DNA from: Acidimicrobiia bacterium
GTDB taxonomy: Bacteria; Actinomycetota; Acidimicrobiia; Acidimicrobiales; Poriferisodalaceae
Assembly: GCA_022820505.1 (NCBI GenBank)
Contig: JAJEFK010000026.1
Span: 44,827-108,826 of the forward strand
Reading direction: 5' to 3'
DNA length: 64,000 nt
Part shown: positions 24,262 to 32,699 of the stretch, piece after piece
Position numbering within the stretch: the stretch's first letter is position 1
Layout: each line of letters begins with the position of its first letter
Notes under the pieces: generated by a model
Seen by the model: the letters and a program-made list of their open reading frames with translations, nothing else
Database searches by the model: none
What the model was told of the DNA's origin: nothing
Made by a program: the position numbers and the translations under genes

Positions 24262-25031
24262 CACTCGTGCCCTCCGTCGGACTCGCTCATCTCGCCCGAG
24301 CCGCCGGCGCCGTGATCATCGGCCTCGGCTTGATCGCCGACGTGATGGAACTCACGCTCGCCGATCACGGCTGAGGTGATGCCCGCAACGATGAGCGCGA
24401 CGCCGCCCAGCACCAGCATCGACGCCGTGACGGTACGTCGCAGCTGCGGCTTGGCGTACACCAGGAAGGCGAAGGCCAGGATCACCGCAGCAATCACGAT
24501 GGCTGCATAGCTCGCTGCCGTCTTGCTGACGGTCAGGAAGATGCGCGAAGCGAGCACCACCGGAATGGCGATGCCCAGCGCGCCGTAGAGCGAGATCTCG
24601 AATGGCCGCAGCAATCGTGCGCGCTCGACTGCGTTCGACTCTGCATCAGTGGACAGATGCTCCGCCCATGCGCTCATGGTCCACTCGATGGCGGAGATCA
24701 GCAGCAAGGCCACGCCCGCGATCGTGAGCAGGGAGTCAGTCACCAGCCCCACCATGAGCACGCCCATGCCCACCGCCGCCATGATCGGCCAGTACGCCGG
24801 GGTCGGACGGTGCTCGTGCGAGTGCTCCCGATCCAGCGAGTCGCCGTCACCCACCGTCAGTGCCAAGGCGAACAGCAGGGCGAAGGCCCCGGCGGCCACT
24901 CCCAGCACGATCGTGGCGTACATGACCACGTGCCCGGTGCCGTCCATGCCCGTGAGCAGGCCCACCGCCACTGCGGCCGCGGCAGCCAGCGCGATGCGCC
25001 CGGCGAAGTACCTGCTGGCGATGCCGACCAT
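24261..25031 (-). CDS. Membrane protein of the oxidase operon, subunit IV-like
   Basis: The product is 256 residues with about eight spans. The central part 'PTPAYWPIMAAVGMGVLMVG...LLISAIEWTMSAW' matches the YWP-type two-span module found fused to the C-terminus of ctaD here and as free CtaF in other actinomycetes. A second four-span half ('LYGALGIAIPVVLASRIFLT') has no clear relative. A His/Asp-rich tail ('HHVGDQAEADDHGAGGSGEM') resembles that of ctaD. There is no redox motif. It lies 7 nt after the subunit III-like gene and overlaps ctaC, so it is cotranslated with the oxidase. Confidence 0.7.
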   Translation of the reverse strand: MVGIASRYFAGRIALAAAAAVAVGLLTGMDGTGHVVMYATIVLGVAAGAFALLFALALTVGDGDSLDREHSHEHRPTPAYWPIMAAVGMGVLMVGLVTDSLLTIAGVALLLISAIEWTMSAWAEHLSTDAESNAVERARLLRPFEISLYGALGIAIPVVLASRIFLTVSKTAASYAAIVIAAVILAFAFLVYAKPQLRRTVTASMLVLGGVALIVAGITSAVIGEREFHHVGDQAEADDHGAGGSGEMSESDGGHE

Positions 25032-25038
25032 CGATCCC

Positions 25039-25659
25039 CTACTTCACCACGTACACGACGTACCAGGTGGCGGCCCACGCAAGCACGGCGAAGTCCCAGA
25101 AGAAGACCGCTGCGCCCAGCGGCGTCGAACGGTCGCGGCCCACGCTGCCTCCCAGCGACCGGAGTGTCATCAAGCCCAGGTAGAACATCCCGACAATCAA
25201 GATGGCCAGCGAGAGCCCGGTGACCGCGAATGCCAAGGTCGCCCATTCGCCCGAGCCGATCTCGAGCCCCATGCGGTTCAGGCTGAACATGACCATGTTG
25301 AAGAAGGCGAGCCCCATCACCAGGGTGAGCGCCATGCCCACCCAGGTGTGGCTGCGCTCACCGCGGGCGCTGGCCCACACCGCCCAGTGCGCTGTGACCA
25401 CAGAGACCAGCAGGGTGATGAGGGCGTAGACAAGCTGCGGATTCGGCACCGATTGGCCGGCCAGCCAGTCGTGGCCGGGGTCGATACCCGATGCATGCCG
25501 GCGCGCCATGTAGTGGCCCAGTGCTCCGGCCACCGCCATAGCCCCGGCCGCGATGGCGAACCCGGTGCCGACGAGCTGGCTGCGGGGACGCGGCGGCGGG
25601 CCGGGAACGCTGTAACGCCCCGGCTGCGGAGCTTCGAGGGTGCTCGTGGTGTCCGCCAT
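25039..25659 (-). CDS. Diverged cytochrome c oxidase subunit III-like protein
   Basis: The product is 206 residues with five spans after a Pro-rich N-terminus. The overall hydrophobic pattern and the last span 'AAVFFWDFAVLAWAATWYVV' parallel ctaE's 'IIGLYWHFVDIVWIVIFAVV', but WHFVD has become WDFAV. The 'GFHGVHVSLG' motif is missing ('AFAVTGLSLAILIVGMFYLG' is in its place). It starts at the TGATG overlap with the subunit I-like gene, so the two are coupled. Probably the partner of that ligand-less subunit I. Confidence 0.75.
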   Translation of the reverse strand: MADTTSTLEAPQPGRYSVPGPPPRPRSQLVGTGFAIAAGAMAVAGALGHYMARRHASGIDPGHDWLAGQSVPNPQLVYALITLLVSVVTAHWAVWASARGERSHTWVGMALTLVMGLAFFNMVMFSLNRMGLEIGSGEWATLAFAVTGLSLAILIVGMFYLGLMTLRSLGGSVGRDRSTPLGAAVFFWDFAVLAWAATWYVVYVVK

Positions 25660-27425
25660 CAGGCCGGCACCTCTTCCGCGGCGCGTTCGGCGGCGGCTCC
25701 GCTCCCGTTGAGCCCATTCCCATTGAGCTCAGCGTCGAGCAGGGGGGTTCCCGAAGTGAGCTCCGGCAGGGCAGCGGCGGGGCCGAGCGGGGGCGGCGAG
25801 GGCAGCAGCCACTCAGGTGTCAGCCCGTCCCACGGGTCGGCCTCGGTTTCGGCGCCCTTGCGCATGGCCACGCTCACGAGCAGGTTCAGCACCACGAGCG
25901 CCACGCCGACCAGCACGATGACGACGCCGACAGCGCCAAGCGCCGACAGGCCTTCAGCGCCCGAATCGTCGACCTGACTGCCATAGCGAGTGGTGAGCAG
26001 CGGCGCGCCGTAGACGAACTGCGGCTGCTCGGTGAAAACGCCTGACAGCGTCGGGCCCAGCCATGCCACCAGAGCACCGACGCCGATCGCCAGGAGGCTG
26101 GCGAACCCGGCAAGCTCGGACAGCCGCCGGCCCCAGATCTTGGGCGCCCACCAGTGCAGCGCAGCCAGCCCGCCCAGCAGCCCTGCGCCGTAGATGAGCA
26201 GACTCTGCTGGCCGGTGACCCAGGTGGTGAATCGCAGCGGGGCGTTCCCGTCGGTGCCGCGTCCCGCGATCTGCAGCCAGTCCACGCCGGTGCCGATCAA
26301 GCCCACCAGTGCGGCCACAGCGATGAGCGTTCCGGCGCCGAACGCAGCGACTACCGCCGTGTTGGGCCGCGTCAGTGATACTGCGCCGCTGCGAGGCCGC
26401 GGCCGGTTGCGGCTCTGCCACAGCGTGAAGCCCAGCAGCGCCAGCAAGCCCGAGACTCCTGCGAGGGCGCCCGCATAGAGGCCGACCAGCACGATGCCTT
26501 CGAGGCCGTCGACGATGTCAGCGCCTTCGTCGGTGATGCCGAAGTTGGCCCACGCGCCGAAGCCGAAGAGCCCGACGAGTCCCATGGTGAAGTAGAGCGC
26601 CAGCGGCTCGAAGACCCAGCGGCGGGCGGCGGCGAGCATGATCTCAGCGACCACGCCGAGCACGGGCACCACGTAAATGAACAACTGCGGCGTGCGGTAC
26701 ATCCAGTCGATGCGCGACCAGATGCCGTAGTTGCCTCCGAGAAAGCGGGGTCCGTAGCGGTGCTCGATATAGAGAATGACGATCTGGCCGAGCACCACGC
26801 CGAGGCTCACCACGAGCATTGACGCCGTGACGAGCGCCGACCAGGCGAACGGCGGGGTGCGGTCCATGTACATGCCCGGCGCACGCATGGTGAGCGTGGT
26901 GACGGCAACACAGATCGCCCCGGTGAGCAGCGAGATCACGAGCCCTGCGAGAGCCAGCAGGTGCAGATCCACCCCGTCCGAGAAGCCGCCGCCGGGACCG
27001 CCGTTGGCGATGTACGCCCCCACGAGCACGCCCGCCGACACCAGCCAGCCCCAGAACGACAGGGCCGCTGCGCGTCCGAAGGCGATGTTCGGCGCCCCCA
27101 CCTGCAGTGGCACTACATAGATGGCGATGCCCAGGAACAGCGGGATGAGCATGCCGAACACCAGGGCGTCGCGGGTGAACGTGAAGACCTGCACAAACGA
27201 ATCGCCGTTGAGGACGGTGTGCCCGCTGGACGACGCCAGGTCGAAGCGCACAAGCAGATCTGCGATGGCGCCGGCCAGGGCGAACAGCAGCGAGCAGGCG
27301 ATGAACAGCCGGCCGATGCGCTTGTGGTCGGCGGTGTTGAGCCAGCCGAACGCCGTCGGGTCTTCTGCCGGGACGGCCCCGGCAGTTCCTCCCGAATGCG
27401 TCGCTTCGGTGGTGGCGTCGGTCAT
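25659..27425 (-). CDS. Haem-copper oxidase subunit I paralogue lacking all metal ligands
   Basis: The product is 588 residues from ATG 27425 and aligns by eye with ctaD over the membrane core ('TADHKRIGRLFIACSLL', 'IPLFLGIAIYVVPLQVGAPN'). Every ligand is replaced. ctaD 'FTMHGVTM' corresponds to 'FTFTRDAL', 'HPEVYIL' to 'TPQLFIY', 'WAHHMF' to 'WANFGI', and 'HFHYVLVGG' to 'QQSLLIYGA'. All six His and the cross-link Tyr are therefore absent while the spans remain intact. It cannot hold haem a, haem a3 or CuB in the usual way. A TTG at 27479, 6 nt after TAGAGT, is an alternative leaderless start. First gene of the oxidase operon. Confidence 0.85.
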   Translation of the reverse strand: MTDATTEATHSGGTAGAVPAEDPTAFGWLNTADHKRIGRLFIACSLLFALAGAIADLLVRFDLASSSGHTVLNGDSFVQVFTFTRDALVFGMLIPLFLGIAIYVVPLQVGAPNIAFGRAAALSFWGWLVSAGVLVGAYIANGGPGGGFSDGVDLHLLALAGLVISLLTGAICVAVTTLTMRAPGMYMDRTPPFAWSALVTASMLVVSLGVVLGQIVILYIEHRYGPRFLGGNYGIWSRIDWMYRTPQLFIYVVPVLGVVAEIMLAAARRWVFEPLALYFTMGLVGLFGFGAWANFGITDEGADIVDGLEGIVLVGLYAGALAGVSGLLALLGFTLWQSRNRPRPRSGAVSLTRPNTAVVAAFGAGTLIAVAALVGLIGTGVDWLQIAGRGTDGNAPLRFTTWVTGQQSLLIYGAGLLGGLAALHWWAPKIWGRRLSELAGFASLLAIGVGALVAWLGPTLSGVFTEQPQFVYGAPLLTTRYGSQVDDSGAEGLSALGAVGVVIVLVGVALVVLNLLVSVAMRKGAETEADPWDGLTPEWLLPSPPPLGPAAALPELTSGTPLLDAELNGNGLNGSGAAAERAAEEVPA

Positions 27426-27536
27426 GCGGCGATGTGGTTCCCGAACTCGGCTGGCGGCGCCGCTTTGGGGCGACGCCAACGGCGCACTCTAGCGACCCGC
27501 GGCCCCCTCAACCAGATTGTTCCCAGCACAACTGCG

Positions 27537-28436
27537 TCACCAGCTGAGCCGGACGACCACGTCGACAGCCATCGCCGCGAACAGCAGCCCCAAGTACGCG
27601 ATCGAGGTGTGGAACACGCGCATCGCGGTCTGGGGCGTCAGCGCTCGCCACAGCGTCACGAGCTGCCATCCGAAGGCAGCGCCGCCGGCCAATGCGACTG
27701 CCCAGTACAGGCCTCCGACACCGGCGACCACGGCAAACCACAGCGACAGCGCGATCACCGCGAGGGTGTGCAGCGTCATCTGGATCAGCACCGAGCGCTC
27801 ACTGGCCACCGACGGCAGCATCGGCACCTCGGCGGTGTCGTAGTCGTCGGCATAGCGGATGGCCAGCGCCCAGAAATGCGGCGGAGTCCAGAAGAAGACG
27901 ATCGCGAACGCGATCCAGGCCTCGAGCGACAGCGTGCCGGTCACGGCCGCCCAGCCGACGAGCACCGGCGCGGCACCCGCCGCACCGCCGATGACGATGT
28001 TCTGGGCCGACGACCGCTTCAGCCACAGCGTGTACACGAACACGTAGAACAGGCACGCAGCCAGCGCGAGCAGGGCTGCGAGCAGATTGGCGCCCCACCA
28101 CAGAATCCCGAACGCTGCCGCTTCGAGCACCACGCCGTAGATCAACGCAGCGCGCGGTGTCACCGTGCCGACCACCAGCGGGCGGTGGGCCGTGCGGGCC
28201 ATCGTGGCATCGATGTCGCGATCGATGTACATGTTGAAGGTGTTGGCGCCGGCCGCCGACAGCGTGCCGCCGACCACGGTGAACAGCATCAGCGCGAGCG
28301 AGGGCACGCCACGCTCGGCCACGAACATCGGCGGCACCGTCGTCACCAGCAGCAGCTCGATGATGCGCGGCTTGGTGAGCGCGACGTATCCCCGCAATGT
28401 CGATCCACGCAGTGTTGGGCGCAGCGCCGCCAGCAT
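27537..28436 (-). CDS. ctaB: Protohaem IX farnesyltransferase (haem O synthase)
   Basis: A UbiA-family integral membrane enzyme that farnesylates haem B to haem O for the aa3 oxidase. The product is 299 residues with about nine spans. The first aspartate motif is 'GANTFNMYIDRDIDATMART' (NxxxDxxxD) and the second is 'IRYADDYDTAEVPMLPSVAS'. The lead helix 'YVALTKPRIIELLLVTTVPP' is standard. The start at ATG 28436 is fixed by TAGCCT 7 nt upstream; the track's extra 149 residues lie antisense to ctaA. Divergent from ctaA with 36 nt between start codons. Confidence 0.95.
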   Translation of the reverse strand: MLAALRPTLRGSTLRGYVALTKPRIIELLLVTTVPPMFVAERGVPSLALMLFTVVGGTLSAAGANTFNMYIDRDIDATMARTAHRPLVVGTVTPRAALIYGVVLEAAAFGILWWGANLLAALLALAACLFYVFVYTLWLKRSSAQNIVIGGAAGAAPVLVGWAAVTGTLSLEAWIAFAIVFFWTPPHFWALAIRYADDYDTAEVPMLPSVASERSVLIQMTLHTLAVIALSLWFAVVAGVGGLYWAVALAGGAAFGWQLVTLWRALTPQTAMRVFHTSIAYLGLLFAAMAVDVVVRLSW

Positions 28437-28443
28437 TGCTGTG

Positions 28444-28466
28444 AGGCTACGAGTCGCCCCTAACGT
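28444..28466. promoter_or_regulatory. Back-to-back leaderless promoters of ctaB and ctaA
   Basis: Reverse-strand TAGCCT (28444-28449) is 7 nt before the ctaB ATG. Forward-strand TAACGT (28461-28466) is 6 nt before the ctaA GTG. Each promoter's -35 region must lie over the other's -10 or start codon, so both cannot be occupied by polymerase at once. Confidence 0.6.
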
Positions 28467-28472
28467 TTCAGC

Positions 28473-29462
28473 GTGAATTTGCCGGAGCCGTCGCCGCAAG
28501 GGCGCAGGCGGTACGTCACCCCCGAGCGCTTCGCTGTGATCGCGCGCTGGGCCCTGTGGTCGCTCGTGGCGATCGTGGTCACTGGCTCGCTTGTGCGTCT
28601 CACGGGCAGCGGCCTGGGATGCAGCGACTGGCCGACCTGCGAACCTGGCGAGTTCGTGCCCGCGGCCGATTTTCACGGCTGGGTGGAATTCGGCAATCGC
28701 ATCGTGACGGGCCTGGTGTCGGTGGCTGTCGTCGCGGCTGTCGCGGCGTCGTGGTGGCGGCAACCGCGCCGGGGCGACTTGGTGTGGTGGTCGCTGGGCC
28801 TGGTGGCCGGCGTGATCTTCCAGATCGGCCTCGGCGCCGTGACCGTGCTGACCCACCTGTCGCCGCCGATCGTGATGTCGCACTTCCTGGCATCACAGGT
28901 GCTGGTGTCGGCCGCAGTCGTGTTGCAGCATCGGGCGTCCTGGGAGGCGCCACCCGTCGGCGGCGGCGCGGCCCGGCTGCCGACCCATGTCCGGACACTC
29001 GCATGGCTCGCTGCGACGCTCACGGCTGCGGCCCTGTGGACCGGGACGGTGGTGACCGGCACCGGGCCCCACGGCGGCGACGAGCATGTGGAGCGTCTGC
29101 AGTACGCGCTGCCGTCGGTGGCCCGCATTCACGGCATCACCGTGGCAGTGCTGGCCGCGGCCACCCTGTTGCTCGCCTTCCGGGTACGGCGGCTGGCCGC
29201 GACGCAGGGGGGCGACGCAGCGGCCGATCTTGGGCGGCGCATTCGGACCGTGATCGGCGTCATGGCCGTGCAGGCCGCGATCGGGTACGTGCAGTACTTC
29301 AATGAGCTGCCGGTGCTGCTCGTGGCGCTGCATGTCGTCGGCGCAACGCTGCTCACGATCACGATGACCCGCTTGGTGCTTGCGGCTTCGAGCCGCGGAG
29401 CCGGCGACGACTGGTTCGCCTACACGCCCGACGCCACGTCGGCCTCCGGTCGAGGCCGATGA
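28473..29462 (+). CDS. ctaA: Haem A synthase
   Basis: Oxidises the C8 methyl of haem O to give haem A. The product is 329 residues with eight spans in two four-helix halves. The N-terminal half begins '[20 protein letters not shown]', the conserved first loop with its Cys. Haem-binding His lie in '[17 protein letters not shown]', '[18 protein letters not shown]', '[16 protein letters not shown]' and '[13 protein letters not shown]'. The second loop ('[20 protein letters not shown]') carries the usual PHxGD. Start from the TAACGT box. It works with ctaB to supply haem A to the adjacent oxidase. Confidence 0.95.
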   Translation: MNLPEPSPQGRRRYVTPERFAVIARWALWSLVAIVVTGSLVRLTGSGLGCSDWPTCEPGEFVPAADFHGWVEFGNRIVTGLVSVAVVAAVAASWWRQPRRGDLVWWSLGLVAGVIFQIGLGAVTVLTHLSPPIVMSHFLASQVLVSAAVVLQHRASWEAPPVGGGAARLPTHVRTLAWLAATLTAAALWTGTVVTGTGPHGGDEHVERLQYALPSVARIHGITVAVLAAATLLLAFRVRRLAATQGGDAAADLGRRIRTVIGVMAVQAAIGYVQYFNELPVLLVALHVVGATLLTITMTRLVLAASSRGAGDDWFAYTPDATSASGRGR

Positions 29463-29533
29463 TCCGGCGCACGCACGGTGTGGGGTTCGCGAATCGGTTG
29501 GCATCGCGGGCCGCGGCTTCGCAGGATGAACCC

Positions 29534-29872
29534 GTGAGCCCGACCGCTCCGACTGTCGCACCTCGGTTGGCGCAAGCGCCAGCCGTTGCCGACCCCGAAG
29601 TTGTCCGCGATCCGACCAACGAGGATGAGCACAGCACTGATGTGCCGTGGGTGGTGCTGGTCTGGAACGACCCGATCAACTTGATGAGCTATGTCGTGTT
29701 CGTGTTCCAGAAGCTGTTCGGCTACAGCGAGGCCAAGGCCACCGAGCTGATGCTGGATGTGCACAACAAGGGTCGTGCCGCAGTCGCGTGGGGCTCACGT
29801 GAGAAGGCCGAGCTGGATGTGTTCAGGCTCCACGAGTACGGCCTCTGGGCCACCATGCAGAAGGACAACTGA
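29534..29872 (+). CDS. clpS: ATP-dependent Clp protease adaptor
   Basis: Delivers N-degron substrates to ClpA/ClpC. The product is 112 residues from GTG 29534. The core is '[20 protein letters not shown]' (the NDP helix that begins the substrate pocket), '[20 protein letters not shown]' and '[20 protein letters not shown]'. The pocket Asn-Asp and Met are retained. An ATG at 29459 that overlaps the ctaA stop as ATGA would add 25 residues. I prefer GTG because a CAGGAT hexamer lies 6 nt upstream and family length fits. DUF2017 follows, the usual actinobacterial partner. Confidence 0.9.
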   Translation: MSPTAPTVAPRLAQAPAVADPEVVRDPTNEDEHSTDVPWVVLVWNDPINLMSYVVFVFQKLFGYSEAKATELMLDVHNKGRAAVAWGSREKAELDVFRLHEYGLWATMQKDN

Positions 29873-29928
29873 GCTGTGCCCGCAGTGCTGCGCCAGCGAC
29901 TGAGCGACGCTCTGACGACGGAGCTTCC

Positions 29929-30417
29929 GTGAGCGGCACGCGGTTCGGGGCTCGCGGCTCGCTGGTGAGCGTGCATCTCGCCGACTGGGAGCGGCGTCTG
30001 CTGGCCGAGATGGTGGGCGAGCTGCGGTCCAACCTGCTCGACCACACGCCTGCGCGCGACGGCGGCGACGGGTTGGATCCCTCGTTGCGCCGCCTGTTCC
30101 CGCCCGCGTACCTGAGCGATCCCGACCGCGATGCCGAGTACCAGCGGCTGATGCGCGACGAGCTGCTGGCCGAGCGTCTCGACCACCTTGACCTACTCGA
30201 CGGCACGCTCGCCGTGGATCATCTCGATGACGAGCAGATCACCGCATGGATGCAGGGCCTGAACGAGCTGCGCCTAGTGCTCGGCACCCAGCTCGACATC
30301 TCCGAGGAGGACGATCCCGCCGAGATCGATCCGCACGACCCCGCACAGCGCCCGCGGCTGCGCTACCACTACCTCGGCGGGCTGCTCGCAGAACTCATCG
30401 ACGCCACCACCGCGTAG
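29929..30417 (+). CDS. DUF2017 family protein
   Basis: The product is 162 residues from GTG 29929 with GGAGC just upstream. It is helical and acidic; landmarks are 'LADWERRLLAEMVGELRSNL', 'LRRLFPPAYLSDPDRDAEYQ' and 'ITAWMQGLNELRLVLGTQLD'. The family is found next to clpS across actinobacteria, as here (56 nt apart), and may act with the Clp pathway; no biochemical role is established. No signal or membrane segment. Confidence 0.85.
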   Translation: MSGTRFGARGSLVSVHLADWERRLLAEMVGELRSNLLDHTPARDGGDGLDPSLRRLFPPAYLSDPDRDAEYQRLMRDELLAERLDHLDLLDGTLAVDHLDDEQITAWMQGLNELRLVLGTQLDISEEDDPAEIDPHDPAQRPRLRYHYLGGLLAELIDATTA

Positions 30418-30430
30418 CCTGAGACGCCCT

Positions 30431-30503
30431 GCCCCCATCGTCTAGCGGCCTAGGACACCGGCCTTTCACGCCGGCGGCACGGGTTCAAATCCCGTTGGGG
30501 GTG
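30431..30503 (+). tRNA. tRNA-Glu (TTC)
   Basis: Acceptor GCCCCCA pairs with TGGGGGT and the discriminator base is G. The anticodon stem CCGGC/GCCGG holds loop CTTTCAC with anticodon TTC. The T arm is ACGGGTTCAAATCCCGT. It follows DUF2017 by 13 nt. Confidence 0.95.
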
Positions 30504-30522
30504 CTGGAATCCGGCGGCCGTC

Positions 30523-31923
30523 TCAGTCAGGTTCGGGCGCTAGGGGGAGCCGGAGTTCGACGGTGGTGCCGGGGCCGTCGGTGTCGATGACCGACGCTGA
30601 GCCGTTGTGGCTGCGAGCTACGTAGTCGACGATGGACAGTCCGAGGCCGGAACCGGGCTGAGCGCGTGCTTCGGGGGCGCGGTAGAAACGCTCGAAGACG
30701 GTCTCACGCAGGGCTGCGGGGATGCCGGGTCCGTGGTCGCGAACCCGGACATGTGCCTCCCGGTCGACTGCTGCAACGCTGATCTCGATCAGCTCGCCGG
30801 GCGGCGACCATTTCACCGCATTGTCGACGAGGTTGCCGATTGCTCGCTCGACCAGTGCTGCATTCACGACCACCTCGCACGGCTCGAACGCGGTCACAAA
30901 ATCCGTCTCGGTCCGGCGGCGGTGCCGGTCCACCACCGACGCCGCCAGCTCGGCCAGATCGACGCGCTCCGGCTCGCCCTGGGATCGCTGGTCGGTCGCC
31001 AGCTCGACGAGCTCGTTCACCAGTTCGGTGAGCTGGTCGAGCTCGAACTGGACATCGTCGAGCATCTGGCGGCGCTCATCGCTGTCGAGTGCAACGACTG
31101 CATCGCCGACGTCGCCAGAATCCGCCACGGCCTCTGCCGGCTTCGTCGCCTGCTCGCTGCGTGCCAGCAGTTCGATGTTGGTGCGGATGCTGGTGAGCGG
31201 TGTCCGCAGCTCGTGGCCTGCGTCGGTGACCAGTCGATGCTGCTGGGCGCGCGACAGCGCCAACGCCTGCAGCATCGCGTTGAAGCTGCGCGCCAACTCG
31301 CCCAGCTCGTCGTCGCGTTCAAGTTCGATGGGCTGGTCCAGGTCTTGGGTCTGGGCGACGTTCCGTGCCGCATCGGTGAGCCGCCGAACCGGCCGGATGG
31401 CGCGGCCCGCCACCAGGAATCCCAGCAGTCCGGCTCCCGCGACGCCGATGGCGGCCACAACAGCCAGCGCGTTGCGCAGGCCCGCCACGTTCGCGTCGAC
31501 CTCGTCGAGCGGGCTGGCGACCATCAGCGCTCCCACGGGCGCTACCGGCACGGTCAACACTCGCAGGCGTACACCGTCCGCTGACACATCGGTTCGATGC
31601 CGACGAGCCCGGCCATTGGCCACGGCAACGTCTGCGGGTGTTACCGGCAGCACCTCGTCAGACGCGTACACCACTGCGCCGTTCGGGGCCACGATCTGGG
31701 CGAGCACGTCCCGGGGAACGAATCGCCCGAAGAACTGCACGCTGCGGCGCTCGGGCAGGCGACCGCCGCTCGCGACCAGCACGGCGACGCGGTCGTCCAG
31801 CTTGCGGTCGAGCGCTGACCGGGCCTCGGCTCGGGCAATCCAGAGCGCTACCCCCGAGATCGCCAGCACGGCGACGGCAACCGAGGCTGCCACCAGCAGC
31901 CCGAGCCGGGTACGGAAGCTCAT
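30523..31923 (-). CDS. Two-component sensor histidine kinase (MprB/PrrB-like)
   Basis: The product is 466 residues from ATG 31923, overlapping the regulator stop by ATGA. TM1 is 'LGLLVAASVAVAVLAISGVA' and an extracellular sensor follows to about 150. TM2 is 'NALAVVAAIGVAGAGLLGFL', then a HAMP domain. HisKA carries 'TDAGHELRTPLTSIRTNIEL' with the phosphorylated His. The ATPase domain carries 'AIGNLVDNAVKWSPPG' (N box), 'RDHGPGIPAAL' (G1), 'VFERFYRAPEA' (F box) and 'GSGLGLSIVDYV' (G2). Domain order and operon pattern resemble MprB, the envelope-stress sensor of mycobacteria. The signal sensed is unknown. Confidence 0.9.
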   Translation of the reverse strand: MSFRTRLGLLVAASVAVAVLAISGVALWIARAEARSALDRKLDDRVAVLVASGGRLPERRSVQFFGRFVPRDVLAQIVAPNGAVVYASDEVLPVTPADVAVANGRARRHRTDVSADGVRLRVLTVPVAPVGALMVASPLDEVDANVAGLRNALAVVAAIGVAGAGLLGFLVAGRAIRPVRRLTDAARNVAQTQDLDQPIELERDDELGELARSFNAMLQALALSRAQQHRLVTDAGHELRTPLTSIRTNIELLARSEQATKPAEAVADSGDVGDAVVALDSDERRQMLDDVQFELDQLTELVNELVELATDQRSQGEPERVDLAELAASVVDRHRRRTETDFVTAFEPCEVVVNAALVERAIGNLVDNAVKWSPPGELIEISVAAVDREAHVRVRDHGPGIPAALRETVFERFYRAPEARAQPGSGLGLSIVDYVARSHNGSASVIDTDGPGTTVELRLPLAPEPD

Positions 31924-32636
31924 GTGGGTCGGAGCACGTAGCCCACGCCGCGCACGGTCTGGATCGGCCTGTGGCCGTCGGAACCCGCTGCCGCAGCGAG
32001 TTTGCGCCGCAGGTAGCCGACGTAGACCTCCAAGGAATTCGAGGCCAGCGACGCGTCGTAGCCCCACACCGTGTCGTAGATCTCGTCGCGATGCAGAACA
32101 CGACCCGGGTTGCGCAGGAACAGCTCCAGCAGCCGGTGCTCGGTGCGGGTCAGCGAGATGGGCTCGCCCGCGCAGGTCACCTCGTAGCTGGCGGTGTCGA
32201 GCACGATGCCGGCGCACGCCAGCCGTTCGCCTTCTTCCGGCGACGAGCTCTCAGCGCTCCTGCGCAGCAGCGCCCGCAGTCGAGCCAGCAGTTCGTCGAG
32301 CGCGAACGGCTTGGCCAAGTAGTCGTCGGCGCCGGCATCGAGGCCTTCCACCCGATCTGCAGTGGTGCCCCGAGCCGTCAGCAGCAGGATCGGCAGGCGG
32401 CTCCCGGCAGCGCGCAGGCGGCGGCACAGCTCGAAGCCGCCCAGGTTCGGCATTGTGGCATCCAGCACCATCACGTCTGCGCGGCCCGCCAGCGCCTCGC
32501 CCTCGAGGCCGTCGCTGCCTTCGAGCACGTCATATCCCTCGAGCTGCAGGGCGCGTCGCAATGCCGCTCGGATGCGCTGATCGTCGTCGACGACGGCTAC
32601 CGCGGGGCTGCTCCGGTTCGGCAGATCAGCACCCAT
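31920..32636 (-). CDS. OmpR-family response regulator (MprA-like)
   Basis: The product is 238 residues from ATG 32636. The receiver domain has 'AVVDDDQRIR' (acidic pocket), the phospho-acceptor Asp in 'ADVMVLDATMPNLGG' (about D59), the switch Thr in 'ILLLTARGTTADR' and the Lys in 'DYLAKPFALDEL'. The winged helix ends 'SNSLEVYVGYLRRKLAAAAG...IQTVRGVGYVLRPT'. It is partnered by the overlapping kinase gene. The promoter region holds a direct repeat like an MprA box (separate entry), suggesting autoregulation. Confidence 0.92.
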   Translation of the reverse strand: MGADLPNRSSPAVAVVDDDQRIRAALRRALQLEGYDVLEGSDGLEGEALAGRADVMVLDATMPNLGGFELCRRLRAAGSRLPILLLTARGTTADRVEGLDAGADDYLAKPFALDELLARLRALLRRSAESSSPEEGERLACAGIVLDTASYEVTCAGEPISLTRTEHRLLELFLRNPGRVLHRDEIYDTVWGYDASLASNSLEVYVGYLRRKLAAAAGSDGHRPIQTVRGVGYVLRPT

Positions 32637-32658
32637 GGCCTCATTCTGGAACGCCGTT

Positions 32659-32675
32659 CATGAGAAACCCATGAG
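32659..32675 (-). promoter_or_regulatory. Direct-repeat box upstream of the response regulator
   Basis: CTCATG occurs twice on the reverse strand with an 11-bp period (CTCATGggtttCTCATG), 23 nt before the regulator ATG. Tandem half-sites one helical turn apart are typical of OmpR-family dimers, and mycobacterial MprA binds loosely similar tandem repeats. Autoregulation is inferred. Confidence 0.45.
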
Positions 32676-32699
32676 AGGCCGACCGCACAGACGCGGCGA

